DNA from: Ciona intestinalis
Taxonomy: Eukaryota; Chordata; Ascidiacea; Phlebobranchia; Cionidae
Direction of reading: 5' to 3'
NCBI RefSeq assembly: GCF_000224145.3
Contig: NC_020174.2
Span: 1,781,056 to 1,845,055, forward strand
Length of the DNA stretch: 64,000 bases
The translations under genes and the position numbers were made by a program. Under the pieces are notes generated by a model. That model saw only the letters and a program-made list of their open reading frames with translations. It searched no databases and was not told where the DNA came from. Below are positions 21,957 to 30,955 of this stretch, one piece after another (position 1 is the stretch's first letter; the number at the start of each line of letters is the position of its first letter).

Positions 21957-24797
21957 ATGGAAGACGGTACAGAATATACTAGTGAAAAACATGTTATTCG
22001 TGCGTTTATTCCGTTTCTGGTTTCAATTGCGTTGGTATTTTCGGGCTTCGGTGTTCTTCTAGATCTCCAAACAAGTATACACATCAAAAATGGCGTTGGT
22101 AAGAACAAATTTAAACTGAATTAGTTATTGTGAATAACCTAAATAAAAGTGCGAACGTTTAACTGTTATCGTGTCTTTAACTGTTACGCTGTTTTGTTGC
22201 TATATATATATTTCTTTGTTTTCCTGAAATTTATTTTTAGGCATTTTTCTAAAATGCGTTACCGTAATCAAATATTGAAATAATAAATTAAACACCATAA
22301 TACAAAGGTGCAACGGCAACATGCGCGAGTTATATCGCATCTGCAATCTTTGGTGTCACATTTACGCCAATAATTTTACGAAAATTCGAAAAGAAGTACC
22401 TCATGCAAATCACCGCTTCTACATGTCTTATCTACATTGCTGCTAATTATTATCCAGGTAAGAAACCGAAATATCACCATCACTAAATGGTTGTGTCTGA
22501 TTTATGCTATACCGTAGCAATAACAGATGTTATATAGGATGAATGTTATATTTTACACATTTCGTGCCCACCTACACGGTTTACCACATACTTTGATATT
22601 TTGTTTCACTATATGTTGGTTGACAATTTCGCCAACCCATAAGAGTCCACTAAGTCGCCGTTACGTATCTTACCTAAAGACACATAAAGTGGTAGCAGTA
22701 ATGAGCCTCGAAACAGCATATACCCTCTTATGGGTAGAGGCAGGCGCTAATCACTGTGTCACATCATCGGACACATTAATTCAAATGCATATCTTTGTGC
22801 ACAACATTACGTTAAAACACTCTACCTAAAAACCTTTCTTCTTCTTGTAAATTTTCAGTTTCATCCGTGTTGATACCTGCTGGTGTAATAGTCGGCTTTG
22901 GTGAGGCGCTTATGTGGCCAGTGATGTCACTTTACGTCACATATTTTGCAACAAAATTCGCTCAGTTCGGCGCCAAGAACACCTCTGACGTCATCACTGA
23001 ATTTACTGGATATTTTTTCTGCAGCTATCAATTAAGCCAAGTCAGTTGAATAGTATTTATCGCTAAAATTTACCTAAACACTTCTTGTGGTATTGTTATG
23101 GCAAAATATCCCATGTTTGCTAATGGTTTTTAACAATATAACTTTCTTTTAAAGACCTGAGGCTACGGTTATATAACTCTCACTATTCTTGCTTACGAAA
23201 CTGTTTCAACAGACGTTTGGAAATCTTGTTAGCTACGCGATCCTATATGCTGGAAAAACAATCACGGATACCGGGGGGAATGCTTTTAACAAAAGCGCTG
23301 TAGTTGATCTTTCCATTTGTGGAGTGAATGACTGTCAGTACAAGAACGTTACAAATGCGAACATGAAACAATATGTTCCACATTCAAAGATCGTACTTTA
23401 CATCATGTTTGCAGTTATGGGTTTCTTTGTACTTTCTGCCATTGCAATTATAACAATCTTTCTCAATAAAATAAATTCCTCGCTGCAAGCTCAGAATGAA
23501 ATAAAAGACCAGGTAAATATAATCTTTCAAGTCATTTTACAAAAACTAATTTGAATAAATGTAACTTACTTTATTATCGCGTGGCGGGAAAATGACACTC
23601 ATAAGAACACGGGTGTTTTGTTTCATACACCTCGTGCTAACCAGTTACCTCTGTATTTTAACTTTGAATTATATACACAGGGCTCTCTACAGTTTATGGG
23701 AGCAACAATGGCGGCAATGTTGAAGCATATGGTTAATCCAAAGCAACTTTTAATAACTCCGTTTGCTCTGTATAGTGGTCTCTACATGGCGTTTAAGTTT
23801 TCTGAGCTTCCCAGAGCTTATTCCTCATGTATGCTTGGAGTAACACAGGTAAGTATTGATATATGAAATGCAAACCACAATATAAAATAAGGTAGGATAT
23901 AAGATGGGACGTTTTTTAATCTCCTTTCTCATACCATTTGGTGGTAGACAAAGATATTTACATATACCGTATTCCCACGATACTAGATAGATTTCATAAT
24001 TGTTCAAAATAATATCAAGAAATCTGAAAATTTTGCTTACAGTATCAAATCTTACCCCACGTTACTATATTTTTAGGTTGGATTGTGCATTGCCATTTCC
24101 GATACATCCAACGCTCTTGTGTCTTATTTCTCGTGCAAATTAATCAGCAGAATAGGTCGCGTTGGACCAATAGTCGTCGTATTTTTGCTCGACTTTGGAA
24201 ACTACATGTTTCTACTTAATTGGGTGCCTACGTCATCGAACAAGTGGCTTGTCTACGTCATATTTGCGATATTTGGTTGTATAGACGGCGTGTGGAATCC
24301 ACAAATAAATGGTGGGTGAAAATAGACACAATTATGTTAGTATGTTGTACTATTTTCACTAACTATAGTACTTTAGATGTTGGATAAAATGGGATATACC
24401 TTTAACACATCATATCGTGTTTTAACGCTCTTGTATTGCAAAAATGTACCATCTTACCCCATCCTCCTGTGTGAATTATTAACATATTTATTTTATTTTA
24501 TTTAGATATTCATGGTTCCCATTTTCCCGAAAACAAAGAAACTGCCTTTATGGTTTGGAATTTCTGGATTTTGGTTGGTTTTGCCATACAGTTTGGTTGG
24601 AGCACTAGTTTATGTGTGTACCTCAAAATTTACGTACAGATCGGACTATTGTGTTTTTCTGTGGTTTGCTATGGTAAGTTATATGCTACATTGTTATAGC
24701 CAATATGCAGAACAAAAACTGTAAAATTTATTTTACAGGCATCGCGGAATACCGTTTTGTAAAAGAAAAGAAAAATGCATACGAACCTATTAAATGA
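21957..24797 (+). CDS. UNC93A: UNC93A-like multi-pass membrane protein
   Basis: Exons: 21957-22098, 22308-22457, 22859-23040, 23213-23512, 23681-23848, 24077-24311, 24506-24673, 24739-24797. The total of 1404 nt gives 467 residues, close to the usual 450-460. It follows the UNC93/MFS plan of about 12 membrane segments. Recognisable family positions are SGFGVLLDLQTSIHIKNGVG (first TM and loop), LIPAGVIVGFGEALMWPVMS, SICGVNDC in the large luminal loop, ITPFALYSGLYMAF, FGCIDGVWNPQIN, and ETAFMVWNFWILVGFAIQFG. The family includes the C. elegans potassium-channel regulator unc-93 and vertebrate UNC93A, a membrane protein of uncertain transport function. NVT in the cysteine-containing loop is a possible N-glycosylation site. 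Two introns consist largely of MITE or SINE sequence. Confidence 0.9.
22505..22785 (-). repeat. SINE copy, near full length
   Basis: The antisense copy fills most of UNC93A intron 2 (22458-22858). Read on + it shows ATTTCGTGCCCACCTACACG, then TGACAATTTCGCCAACCCAT, and the tRNA-like head reversed (AGTGGTAGCAGTAATGAGCC, AGGCGCTAATCACTGTGTCA). Confidence 0.7.
23555..23680 (-). repeat. SINE 3' half in UNC93A intron 4
   Basis: Read on + it shows GAATAAATGTAACTTACTTT, then TCGCGTGGCGGGAAAATGAC, then GGTGTTTTGTTTCATACACC, then CCAGTTACCTCTGTATTTTA. It occupies most of the 168 bp intron 23513-23680 and runs up to the acceptor of the next exon. Confidence 0.75.
23885..24072. mobile_element. MITE filling UNC93A intron 5
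   Basis: Left end AAGGTAGGATATAAGATGGGA; core ATTTGGTGGTAGACAAAGAT; right end AATCTTACCCCACGTTACTA. It makes up about 190 of the 228 bases of intron 23849-24076. The exon 6 acceptor (TATTTTTAG) begins at the very end of the element. Confidence 0.8.
24358..24475. mobile_element. Short MITE copy in UNC93A intron 6
   Basis: Internally deleted copy: left TGTTGGATAAAATGGGATAT, middle ATCGTGTTTTAACGCTCTTG, right CATCTTACCCCATCCTCCTG. It lies inside the 194 bp intron 24312-24505. Confidence 0.65.
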
Positions 24798-25763
24798 GCT
24801 ATTTAAGCGGTGAAGGAAAACATTTTTTTAAGTGAAATGATGAGAGAATTGTGTATATGCTTGTATGCGTAGTCGTCAGATAACATGAGCTATTTTTAGT
24901 TACAGGTTACCGATTATTTTAATACTTTAAATCTGTTTCGTTCACATGAAATATTACGTGTGGACTACCATGTGTGTTTTGGCCGTTCGAATTTTCGGGG
25001 TGTTTGTATAATTATTGTGTTGCGATGGTCACTTGTATTACCAAAGGTCCAGTGTGCTAAGTTTGTTTTGCCAACTGTTAGTTTTCTCCTTTTTACTGTA
25101 CGGCTGTTTTTATTGAGTAATTTTAGTGCAGAGTTCGTGAACTAATTTGGTACAATTCAAATTAGAGCATTGTATTTTGGTATTACAAAAGTAAGGCTGT
25201 AAGAACGTTAAGGCAGGTAGTGGGGAAATTCTGTTGGAAAATCCAAGTGTTTAATAAGGTAAGAAGACAACGACAAGTTGCTATTTTGTAACGTGTGAAA
25301 GAAGTCGCCAATTGGCGACCATCGCACTTTTTATTTTGAGAGATATCATATTTTTAATTCATATATACTTATAATTTGTTCCAGCCTATTAAATTCGAGG
25401 TAGTCCAAGCGGCACTAGTGAAGAATCTTCCGGTACATAGCAGAATAGGCTGGTGGAAAGTGTTAGTGGTTAGGTGTTGATGGTTAGGGGTTAGCAAATA
25501 GGGTGGGGGGGGGACTTTTCACTAGCACTGTCCAATTTTTTGTTTTTGTTTAAGTCAGTTAAGTGAGGAAACAAAGAAAATAATATTGGCAATTAAGACC
25601 CTAGTAATAATTTTAAAAGGTAATTTTTACCTTTTTAAAAAGTACCCAAAACCTACTGTCTTTGACACTTTGACAGTAATTGGAAGTCAGGTAATGTAGT
25701 AAACGTTTTATTTAAAGCTTCATATTACAAAAGGCATTTAATGACAGCATTACTTTTATTAGT
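24798..25763. other. Intergenic between convergent UNC93A-like and DAP3 genes
   Basis: No gene was recognised. Visible items: a perfect 16 bp palindrome GTCGCCAATTGGCGAC near 25305, a G-run near 25508, and the 19 bp word TACCTTTTTAAAAAGTACC at 25628-25646. That word recurs inverted at 27314-27332, on the other side of DAP3. The 3' UTRs of both genes must lie here. Confidence 0.5.
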
Positions 25764-27053
25764 TTAATATAAATGGCCACAATAAACACAGATATCAGTT
25801 GGAGAATTTCCACAAATTTGAAGAATTTCCGCTTCTCCTGCTTCGGTTGTGCTTCTACCTACCAACCATTTCCTATCCTGGTAATAAGCAAGGTGTGATA
25901 TAGCTTCCTTATCAGTATAGTGGGGAACATGTATTGGAATATGTGGATCCAAAATGTCAAAGCCTTCTTGGCCGAGAATGTCGTATGGATGTTCACTCGA
26001 AACTTTTGCGATACGTTTTGTTTGACTTGGTATACCAGATGTGTTTAATCCAACAATTACGGCACCATTTTTCCATTTGTTACTCAGGATTTTCTTGAAA
26101 TTATGAACGAGAGCAAGTTCATTGGGCTCTAAATAAACTCCAGGCTCGATTTTTAAAGTTGAGATACCGAAAAAAGAGTTAGCACAGTCTACTGCAGCTA
26201 ATGTTCTTGGAAAATCAGGTGAATCCTGATTTATAATCTCACGTAGTATACAGCCAGCAACATCTGTTGCAATTCTAACACGAGCAATGCCAAGATCCAC
26301 TAAGGTGGAAAATGAAACACCAGATTTTGTCTTTTCATGTTTCGACCACGTATACTCTCGTGTTGTAAACACATTTTCCAATAAATCTGAATTTATTTGC
26401 CGAAAGTTTTCTAACCAACGTGCTGCTATTTCAGGATGGTCAACTCTATCCTTGTTCCAGAGTGACCTTACTATCTCTTCCCTCTGATGAACAATGTATG
26501 TGTTTTTATACTGAATCCAGGTCCACGGGTTGAAAACAGGAACAATAAGCCACCCTTGTTTCTTACAATAATCCACGGCGTACATCATAGTCATAGTTTT
26601 TCCACAACCAGCAGGTCCATACATCAAATATCTGTTGACAGCTGTTGAATAATTCGCATGTTTCAGGTAGTTAACCAATTCCAAGCCAGGTTTACGGATC
26701 ATAATACACAGTTTGTCAACCGCACTTGCTTCTGTTAAAAACTTTTTCCTAAACCCCTTGTCATATTTAAGAACAAGAGATGACTGATCTTCTTTTGGAA
26801 TCTCATGCATTAAACCAATATCTTTTAATGTGTGATTTCCAGGGTCTCTTTCATTGCAGTATATCTTCTTTATCGAGCTAGCTAAACCAGGACTTGAGTC
26901 AGAATTTGTTCTTAAATTTATCTTTGATTGTTTCCTCACTTGAATTACTTCTGGTATATTTGTTCCTTGTAATACAGCACAACTTATATTCTTGATTAAC
27001 TTTGTGGTAGCTTGATGTCGTATATAGCGTGTACAACATGTATATGGTAACAT
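25764..27053 (-). CDS. DAP3: Mitochondrial small-ribosomal-subunit protein uS29m (DAP3/MRPS29), intronless
   Basis: A single exon of 429 codons (vertebrate protein about 400) starts with a basic, Arg/Lys-rich and acid-free leader (MLPYTCCTRYIRHQATTKL) typical of a mitochondrial presequence. The P-loop YGPAGCGKT lies at residues about 146-154. Other DAP3 landmarks are MIRKPGLELVNYLKH before it, the Walker B-like RTLAAVDCANSFFG, ELALVHNFKKILSNKW, and ILGQEGFDILDPHIPIHVPHY near the C-terminus. DAP3 is a GTP-binding protein of the mitoribosomal small subunit that has also been linked to apoptosis. All other multi-domain genes in the window are split into many exons, so the absence of introns is notable. 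The frame is intact over its whole length, arguing against a processed pseudogene. Confidence 0.95.
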   Translation of the reverse strand: MLPYTCCTRYIRHQATTKLIKNISCAVLQGTNIPEVIQVRKQSKINLRTNSDSSPGLASSIKKIYCNERDPGNHTLKDIGLMHEIPKEDQSSLVLKYDKGFRKKFLTEASAVDKLCIMIRKPGLELVNYLKHANYSTAVNRYLMYGPAGCGKTMTMMYAVDYCKKQGWLIVPVFNPWTWIQYKNTYIVHQREEIVRSLWNKDRVDHPEIAARWLENFRQINSDLLENVFTTREYTWSKHEKTKSGVSFSTLVDLGIARVRIATDVAGCILREIINQDSPDFPRTLAAVDCANSFFGISTLKIEPGVYLEPNELALVHNFKKILSNKWKNGAVIVGLNTSGIPSQTKRIAKVSSEHPYDILGQEGFDILDPHIPIHVPHYTDKEAISHLAYYQDRKWLVGRSTTEAGEAEILQICGNSPTDICVYCGHLY

Positions 27054-27313
27054 TTTATATGCTGTACCACAAGCTGTATTGATTTTTGTACAGAAGTCTA
27101 AAGGACACTAATGAAACAATGTAAGTAATAAAAATATATGCCATGTGTCCACTGCCCATGTGTGCAAAAAAACGATAAAAAAGGGAAAAACTGCGGCACA
27201 TTAAGGTGTAAGTATGCGTGAATTTCAAATTAACTAAATCCATAGTTTTATTTTAACTACACATTCTGTAATTTAACTTAATTACTGTTTATTAACCACT
27301 TGTTTACCCTGTA
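27054..27313 (-). promoter_or_regulatory. DAP3 upstream region
   Basis: About 260 bp separate the DAP3 start from the transposon cluster. A short open frame ends at 27055 just before the start codon but has no similarity and is not supported. No TATA or other core element stands out. Confidence 0.3.
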
Positions 27314-27328
27314 GGTACTTTTTAAAAA

Positions 27329-28357
27329 GGTACCAGATAATCTCATACCGCTGCAGGGCACCGTTGCCTTTTTCTTTTGCGTTTCTCTCGTTTGAAAATT
27401 GTTTCATTATGTCGTCAGTTAGGCAACTGTGTGCTCACGAATTAAGAGTCTGACAGTTGCAGGTCGTTTTAATAAAGCAGTCTTACAGCTGCAGGTCGTT
27501 TTTATAAAGTAGTCCTACAGTTGCAGGTCTTTTTATAAAGGAGTCCTATAGTTGCAGGTCTTTTTATAAAGGAGTCCTACAGTTACAGTTGCAGGTCGTT
27601 TTTATAAAGTAGTCCTACAGTTGCAGGTCTTTTTATAAAGAAGTCTTACAGTTGCAGGTCGTTTTTATAAAGTAGTCCTACAGTTGCAGGTCGTTTTTAT
27701 AAAGTAGTCCTACAGTTGCAGGTCTTTTTATAAAGTAGTCTTACAGCTGCAGGTCGTTTTTATAAAGTAGTCCTACAGTTGCAGGTCTTTTTATAAAGTA
27801 GTCTTACAGTTGCAGGTCGTTTTTATAAAGTAGTCCTACAGTTGCAGGTCGTTTTTATAAAGTAGTCCTACAGTTGCAGGTCGTTTTTATAAAGTAGTCT
27901 TACAGCTGCAGGTCGTTTTTATAAAGTAGTCCTACAGTTGCAGGTCGTCTTTATAAAGTAGTCCTACAGTTGTAGGTCGTTTTTATAAAGCAGTCTTACA
28001 GTTGCAGGTCGTTTTTATAAAGCAGTCCTACAGTTGCAGGTCGTTTTTATAAAGTAGTCCTACAGTTGCAGGTCGTTTTTATACAGCAATCTTACAGTTG
28101 CAGGGGTCGTTTTTATAAAGTAGTCCTACAGTTGCAGGTCATTTTTATAAAGTAGTCTTACAGTCCTACATATTTTGTTTCATCTATGATTTTTGTAACA
28201 TCAATTCAACTATATATTTGTTTTTGTTGATGTTTAAATTGTCATTACCGTTTCTTTTTGTTATTTTTACAGGAAATTTGTTGCAAATAAATTTGTGCAC
28301 TCTATTTTCATTATTTAAAAATGTAAGTATAGCAGCGGTATGAGATTATCTGGTACC
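27329..28357. mobile_element. Inner non-autonomous TIR element with internal satellite
   Basis: Perfect 26 bp inverted ends lie at 27329-27354 and 28332-28357. Their outer six bases are GGTACC, which is also present once in the undisturbed arm of the host element. The element proper is therefore probably AGATAATCTCATACCGCTGC with its inverse, flanked by a GGTACC target duplication; because GGTACC is palindromic, a TA or GTAC duplication cannot be excluded. There is no transposase ORF. The inside is a tandem array. Confidence 0.75.
27445..28165 (+). repeat. ~32 bp satellite array, about 22 copies
   Basis: The unit is TACAGTTGCAGGTCGTTTTT followed by ATAAAGTAGTCC, with a 30-31 bp variant lacking GT after the GGTC. 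Single-base variants (GTTGC/GCTGC, CCTAC/CTTAC) are scattered among copies, suggesting local exchange. The array fills most of the inner TIR element. Confidence 0.95.
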
Positions 28358-28870
28358 ACAGAAATAAAAAAGAATAGAAGGCGCATCTCCAATGTCGGCA
28401 AAGGAGAGAGCATGATACACTGTCTCTCTTTCGCGGGTCGTTCCCGTTTACTATTGTAGTCAATGGAGTCGATGACGTTTTGTGTAGTTTTTCTTCGTTT
28501 TTTGACTTAATTTAAAGTTATTGTGTAAAAAAAACTATTTTCTAATATATATATATTTCTAAAAAACCGTTTTTTTGAAATTTTTAATTAATTTTTTTAA
28601 ATAATTAAATTTCCTAAACAAGTTGTAAACTGTAAGCGTTAACGTACCAAATAACTAAACTAGCCTAACAAACTTGAATAGTTGGTGTAGTTTTTAAAAT
28701 AAACAGCTAAAACCTTCCAAAAACACTATGCGCCTATCTTTTACAATGGAGACGAAGGGAAATGGGGACGGAGTTGGCGGTCACGTGAATAGAAAAAAGA
28801 ATATATCACGGTTTTGGAAAGTTGCGCGTTCTACTCTTTTTTATTTCTGTGTCTGGTACCTTTTAAAAAC

Positions 28871-29090
28871 GCAAAAAAATAAATGTGGTCGAATGCGCAC
28901 GGGGGCGTGATGAGTCAAACCACAGCCAAAAATGGGGACGCATTAAAAAATAAACTTTGGTTTAAAATTAGAGTAACCTCTAATACCACCAACCATTAAG
29001 CGACGAAAATTCGGTAGTTACTAAACTGACAGCCATACAGTAGGAACGGAGAAAAACAAAGTCCCGCAAAGAAAGATATATGACGTATAT
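28871..29090. other. Intergenic, no feature seen
   Basis: Short unique stretch between the nested element and the next MITE. Nothing was recognised. Confidence 0.4.
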
Positions 29091-29094
29091 GGTA

Positions 29095-29345
29095 CTGTGG
29101 GGTGAGATAGGATGCCCTCATACCCGAAATTCCGTATTTCCTAATCGTGTTCAAAACAATTACCAACGTTTTGTAGGGTCGTAAGGATGCGATTGTTTAA
29201 ACTGTAAATATTCCTTGTTTAGTATTAAATGGGTCGAAATATGAGAACGAAAGTTTAATTGTCCCGTTTTACCCGACCCTACCATACGTTGAGGTGTATA
29301 GTAGGGTGAGAGGAGATGGGACACCCGCAGTACTATACTTTATAC
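29095..29345. mobile_element. MITE copy, tail-to-tail with a second terminus
   Basis: Left end TACTGTGGGGTGAGATAGGA; inverted core AATTACCAACGTTTTGTAGG and GGATGCGATTGTTTAAACTG; right end CCCGTTTTACCCGACCCTAC. A further terminus TAGTAGGGTGAGAGGAGATG follows at about 29299. Confidence 0.75.
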
Positions 29346-29394
29346 CGTTTTATTTTTCTTGATACGTAAAAATCAACAACCGAGTCACCAATCA

Positions 29395-29420
29395 TTTATT
29401 TGTATTTTACAACATTTATT
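29395..29420 (-). terminator. Deiodinase poly(A) signals
   Basis: On the minus strand AATAAA occurs at 29415-29420 and again at 29395-29400, about 40 and 60 bases downstream of the SECIS element. Confidence 0.6.
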
Positions 29421-29456
29421 CATTCGTTCACAAACTTGTTATGAAGGCTGGCTGCA

Positions 29457-29519
29457 ATTCGCGAAGAAAATCAAAAACACTTCAGGAAACTTTCAAAGCA
29501 TTTCGTCATATATGCGAAT
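29457..29519 (-). promoter_or_regulatory. SECIS element (selenocysteine insertion sequence)
   Basis: On the minus strand, helix I is AUUCGC (29519-29514) paired with GCGAAU (29462-29457). The SECIS quartet is AUGA (29509-29506) opposite UGAU (29473-29470). Helix II is GAAAUGCUU paired with AAGUGUUUU, nine pairs including three G-U. The apical loop carries the conserved AAA at 29493-29491. All canonical SECIS parts are present in the right order, about 100 nt past the deiodinase stop codon. A SECIS in the 3' UTR recruits SBP2 and the Sec-specific elongation factor so that UGA is read as selenocysteine. Confidence 0.88.
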
Positions 29520-29619
29520 ATAAACTTTACCTTTCAAAGCAATTACATTAGAATAAGAACAAAGGAAATGTTGTTTTACAATTACAGTTTGTCATTTGGA
29601 ACAATAACCGCCTAAATAA

Positions 29620-30955
29620 CTAATAAGGTAAATTAAGCGCTTCGTTTAAACTTTTCTTCATTTCTGTTATATCATACATCATTGGACCAATACCACCAAT
29701 GTAATGAATCCTTCCGTTTTTAATTATAGCAAGACGTTCCGGCAATCCACCGTAAGCAAAATTGGCTTCGTTTGAAATCGAGTCGACGAACAAAGCACAT
29801 TCGTTGCAATCAAATTCGGATTTGAAAATGGAAGCAGCGTAGAACCTGTCTTGTAGTGTTTTGTGCGTTTTAAAATTGAACCTGCAAGAACAACAAATTC
29901 ACAGAGGTTTATTTGTAACCCTTAAGTCTAAACTATGGTATCAGTAAGAGGAAACTGGTTTTCATTCTCTTTAATCGTTTCGTTTGGTGCTATGGTAAAC
30001 AAAAATATTCAAAGACCGTCGCTAATTCTTATTAAATACACGAATACAAAACATGGGACTATATGCGCTGAAGGTATCTCATCTTACCCCACAATGCGAT
30101 ATCGCTATCACGTTGAGAATTGGGGAAAGAATAGAGTGTGAACACTTTTCAACCACCAGCTTACTTACTAGCCTACAAACCAGCACAAACCAGCATTTAT
30201 CATATAAAGCATGTATATAGGTGTAGCTAAATTAGAGGTTAAAAATTAACCTGCTTGATTCAAAGCTCCAGCCATCCGCAGCATGTATCTCTTCAATATA
30301 AATTGTTATAAAATCAGCTCTGTCTTTAAATTCTTCCACAACTGCAGCAAAATATTTCAGAGCCCCCATAAAAGGGGGTCAGGAGCATGAACCAAAGTTG
30401 ACCACAAGTGGCCGACCTTGCTTCATAACGTCCAACAACCTGGAGTTACAAATGAAAATTACGTATTTGGTAAAATATTAAACGTAACATCATTCGGGTG
30501 TTGATTTTCTAGTTTCGTCCGCGTTTTACCAAGTTCGTAATTATCAATCATCGTCAAACGCCAAAACACTTTAGCAGACAGGTCGCTAAAGCAATAGGCT
30601 GAGAGCTACATCTGATATGGGTATTAGCGTAATATAATAAACGGAAATAACTCAGCACACACAAAAGGTGATATATTTACCTGCAAGATTCTTTTGTGTC
30701 AAACCGATAAATTCTCGGATTTGGTGCTTTCCCGCCTACAATTGCACTTCGTTTCATGTCGACGACCATGCATTTATAAAAGAATGTCTTCAACGCCGAG
30801 AATGAACTGCAGTTTTTTTATTTGCTATTGGATGATTTAATAAAAAATAATTCTTACTTGATTACTTTTTGTTTTCGAAAATCAACGTTCGTTTTCTCGT
30901 AAATATCTTTGGTTCTTTTATTCATTGGGGCGACTGCTGAAATTGTCACATTCAT
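29620..30955 (-). CDS. DIO: Iodothyronine deiodinase (selenoprotein)
   Basis: Exons on the minus strand: 30955-30858, 30806-30681, 30439-30251, 29881-29620. The total of 675 nt gives 224 residues if the TGA at 30381-30379 (codon 95) is read as selenocysteine. Key features are GGKAPNPRIYRF, then RPLVVNFGSCS-Sec-PPFM, the catalytic core of the family, then IYIEEIHAADGW with the conserved His, then LPERLAIIKNGRIHYIGG near the end. Vertebrate deiodinases remove iodine from thyroxine and related thyronines to activate or inactivate thyroid hormone, as thioredoxin-fold membrane enzymes. The start shown (MNVTISAVAP) gives no N-terminal membrane helix, unlike vertebrate enzymes (about 250-280 residues). 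A splice-acceptor-like TGACAATTTCAG lies inside this first exon, so a further 5' exon beyond 30955 or a spliced leader is possible. Type (1, 2 or 3) cannot be assigned; the active-site context SCS-Sec-PPFM resembles types 1 and 3. Confidence 0.93.
29985..30112. mobile_element. MITE fragment in deiodinase intron 3
   Basis: It shows GGTGCTATGGTAAACAAAAA and the right terminus CTCATCTTACCCCACAATGC. It is partial and diverged. Confidence 0.5.
30379..30381 (-). other. Selenocysteine codon (TGA)
   Basis: In-frame TGA between GGT TCA TGC TCC and CCC CCT TTT ATG on the minus strand. It is exactly at the position of Sec in the family motif (FGSCT-U-PPF). The flanking frame is open on both sides. Confidence 0.93.

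Larger units (their letters stand above)
27314..28870. mobile_element. Outer inverted-repeat DNA element carrying a nested insertion
   Basis: The left arm reads TTTTTAAAAAGGTACC (27319-27334) and, after the inner insertion, continues as GGTACCACAGAAATAAAAAA (28352-28371) to GGCGC at 28384. The right arm, reverse-complemented from 28824-28870, reads GTTTTTAAAAGGTACCAGAC then ACAGAAATAAAAAAGAGTAG and CGCGC. Arms match over about 45 bases with a few differences. The internal part (28385-28823) has no long ORF. Superfamily is not assigned. Confidence 0.65.

Noticed and set aside
27055-27243. Short frame ending at the DAP3 start, as an upstream ORF
   Set aside because: No transcript evidence or similarity; the overlap of its stop with the DAP3 start can be chance.
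27445-28165. CRISPR-like array
   Set aside because: Direct tandem repeats without unique spacers, in a eukaryotic genome; it is a satellite inside a transposon.
30379-30381. Premature stop making the deiodinase a pseudogene
   Set aside because: TGA sits exactly at the family's selenocysteine site, the frame continues intact, and a SECIS element follows.
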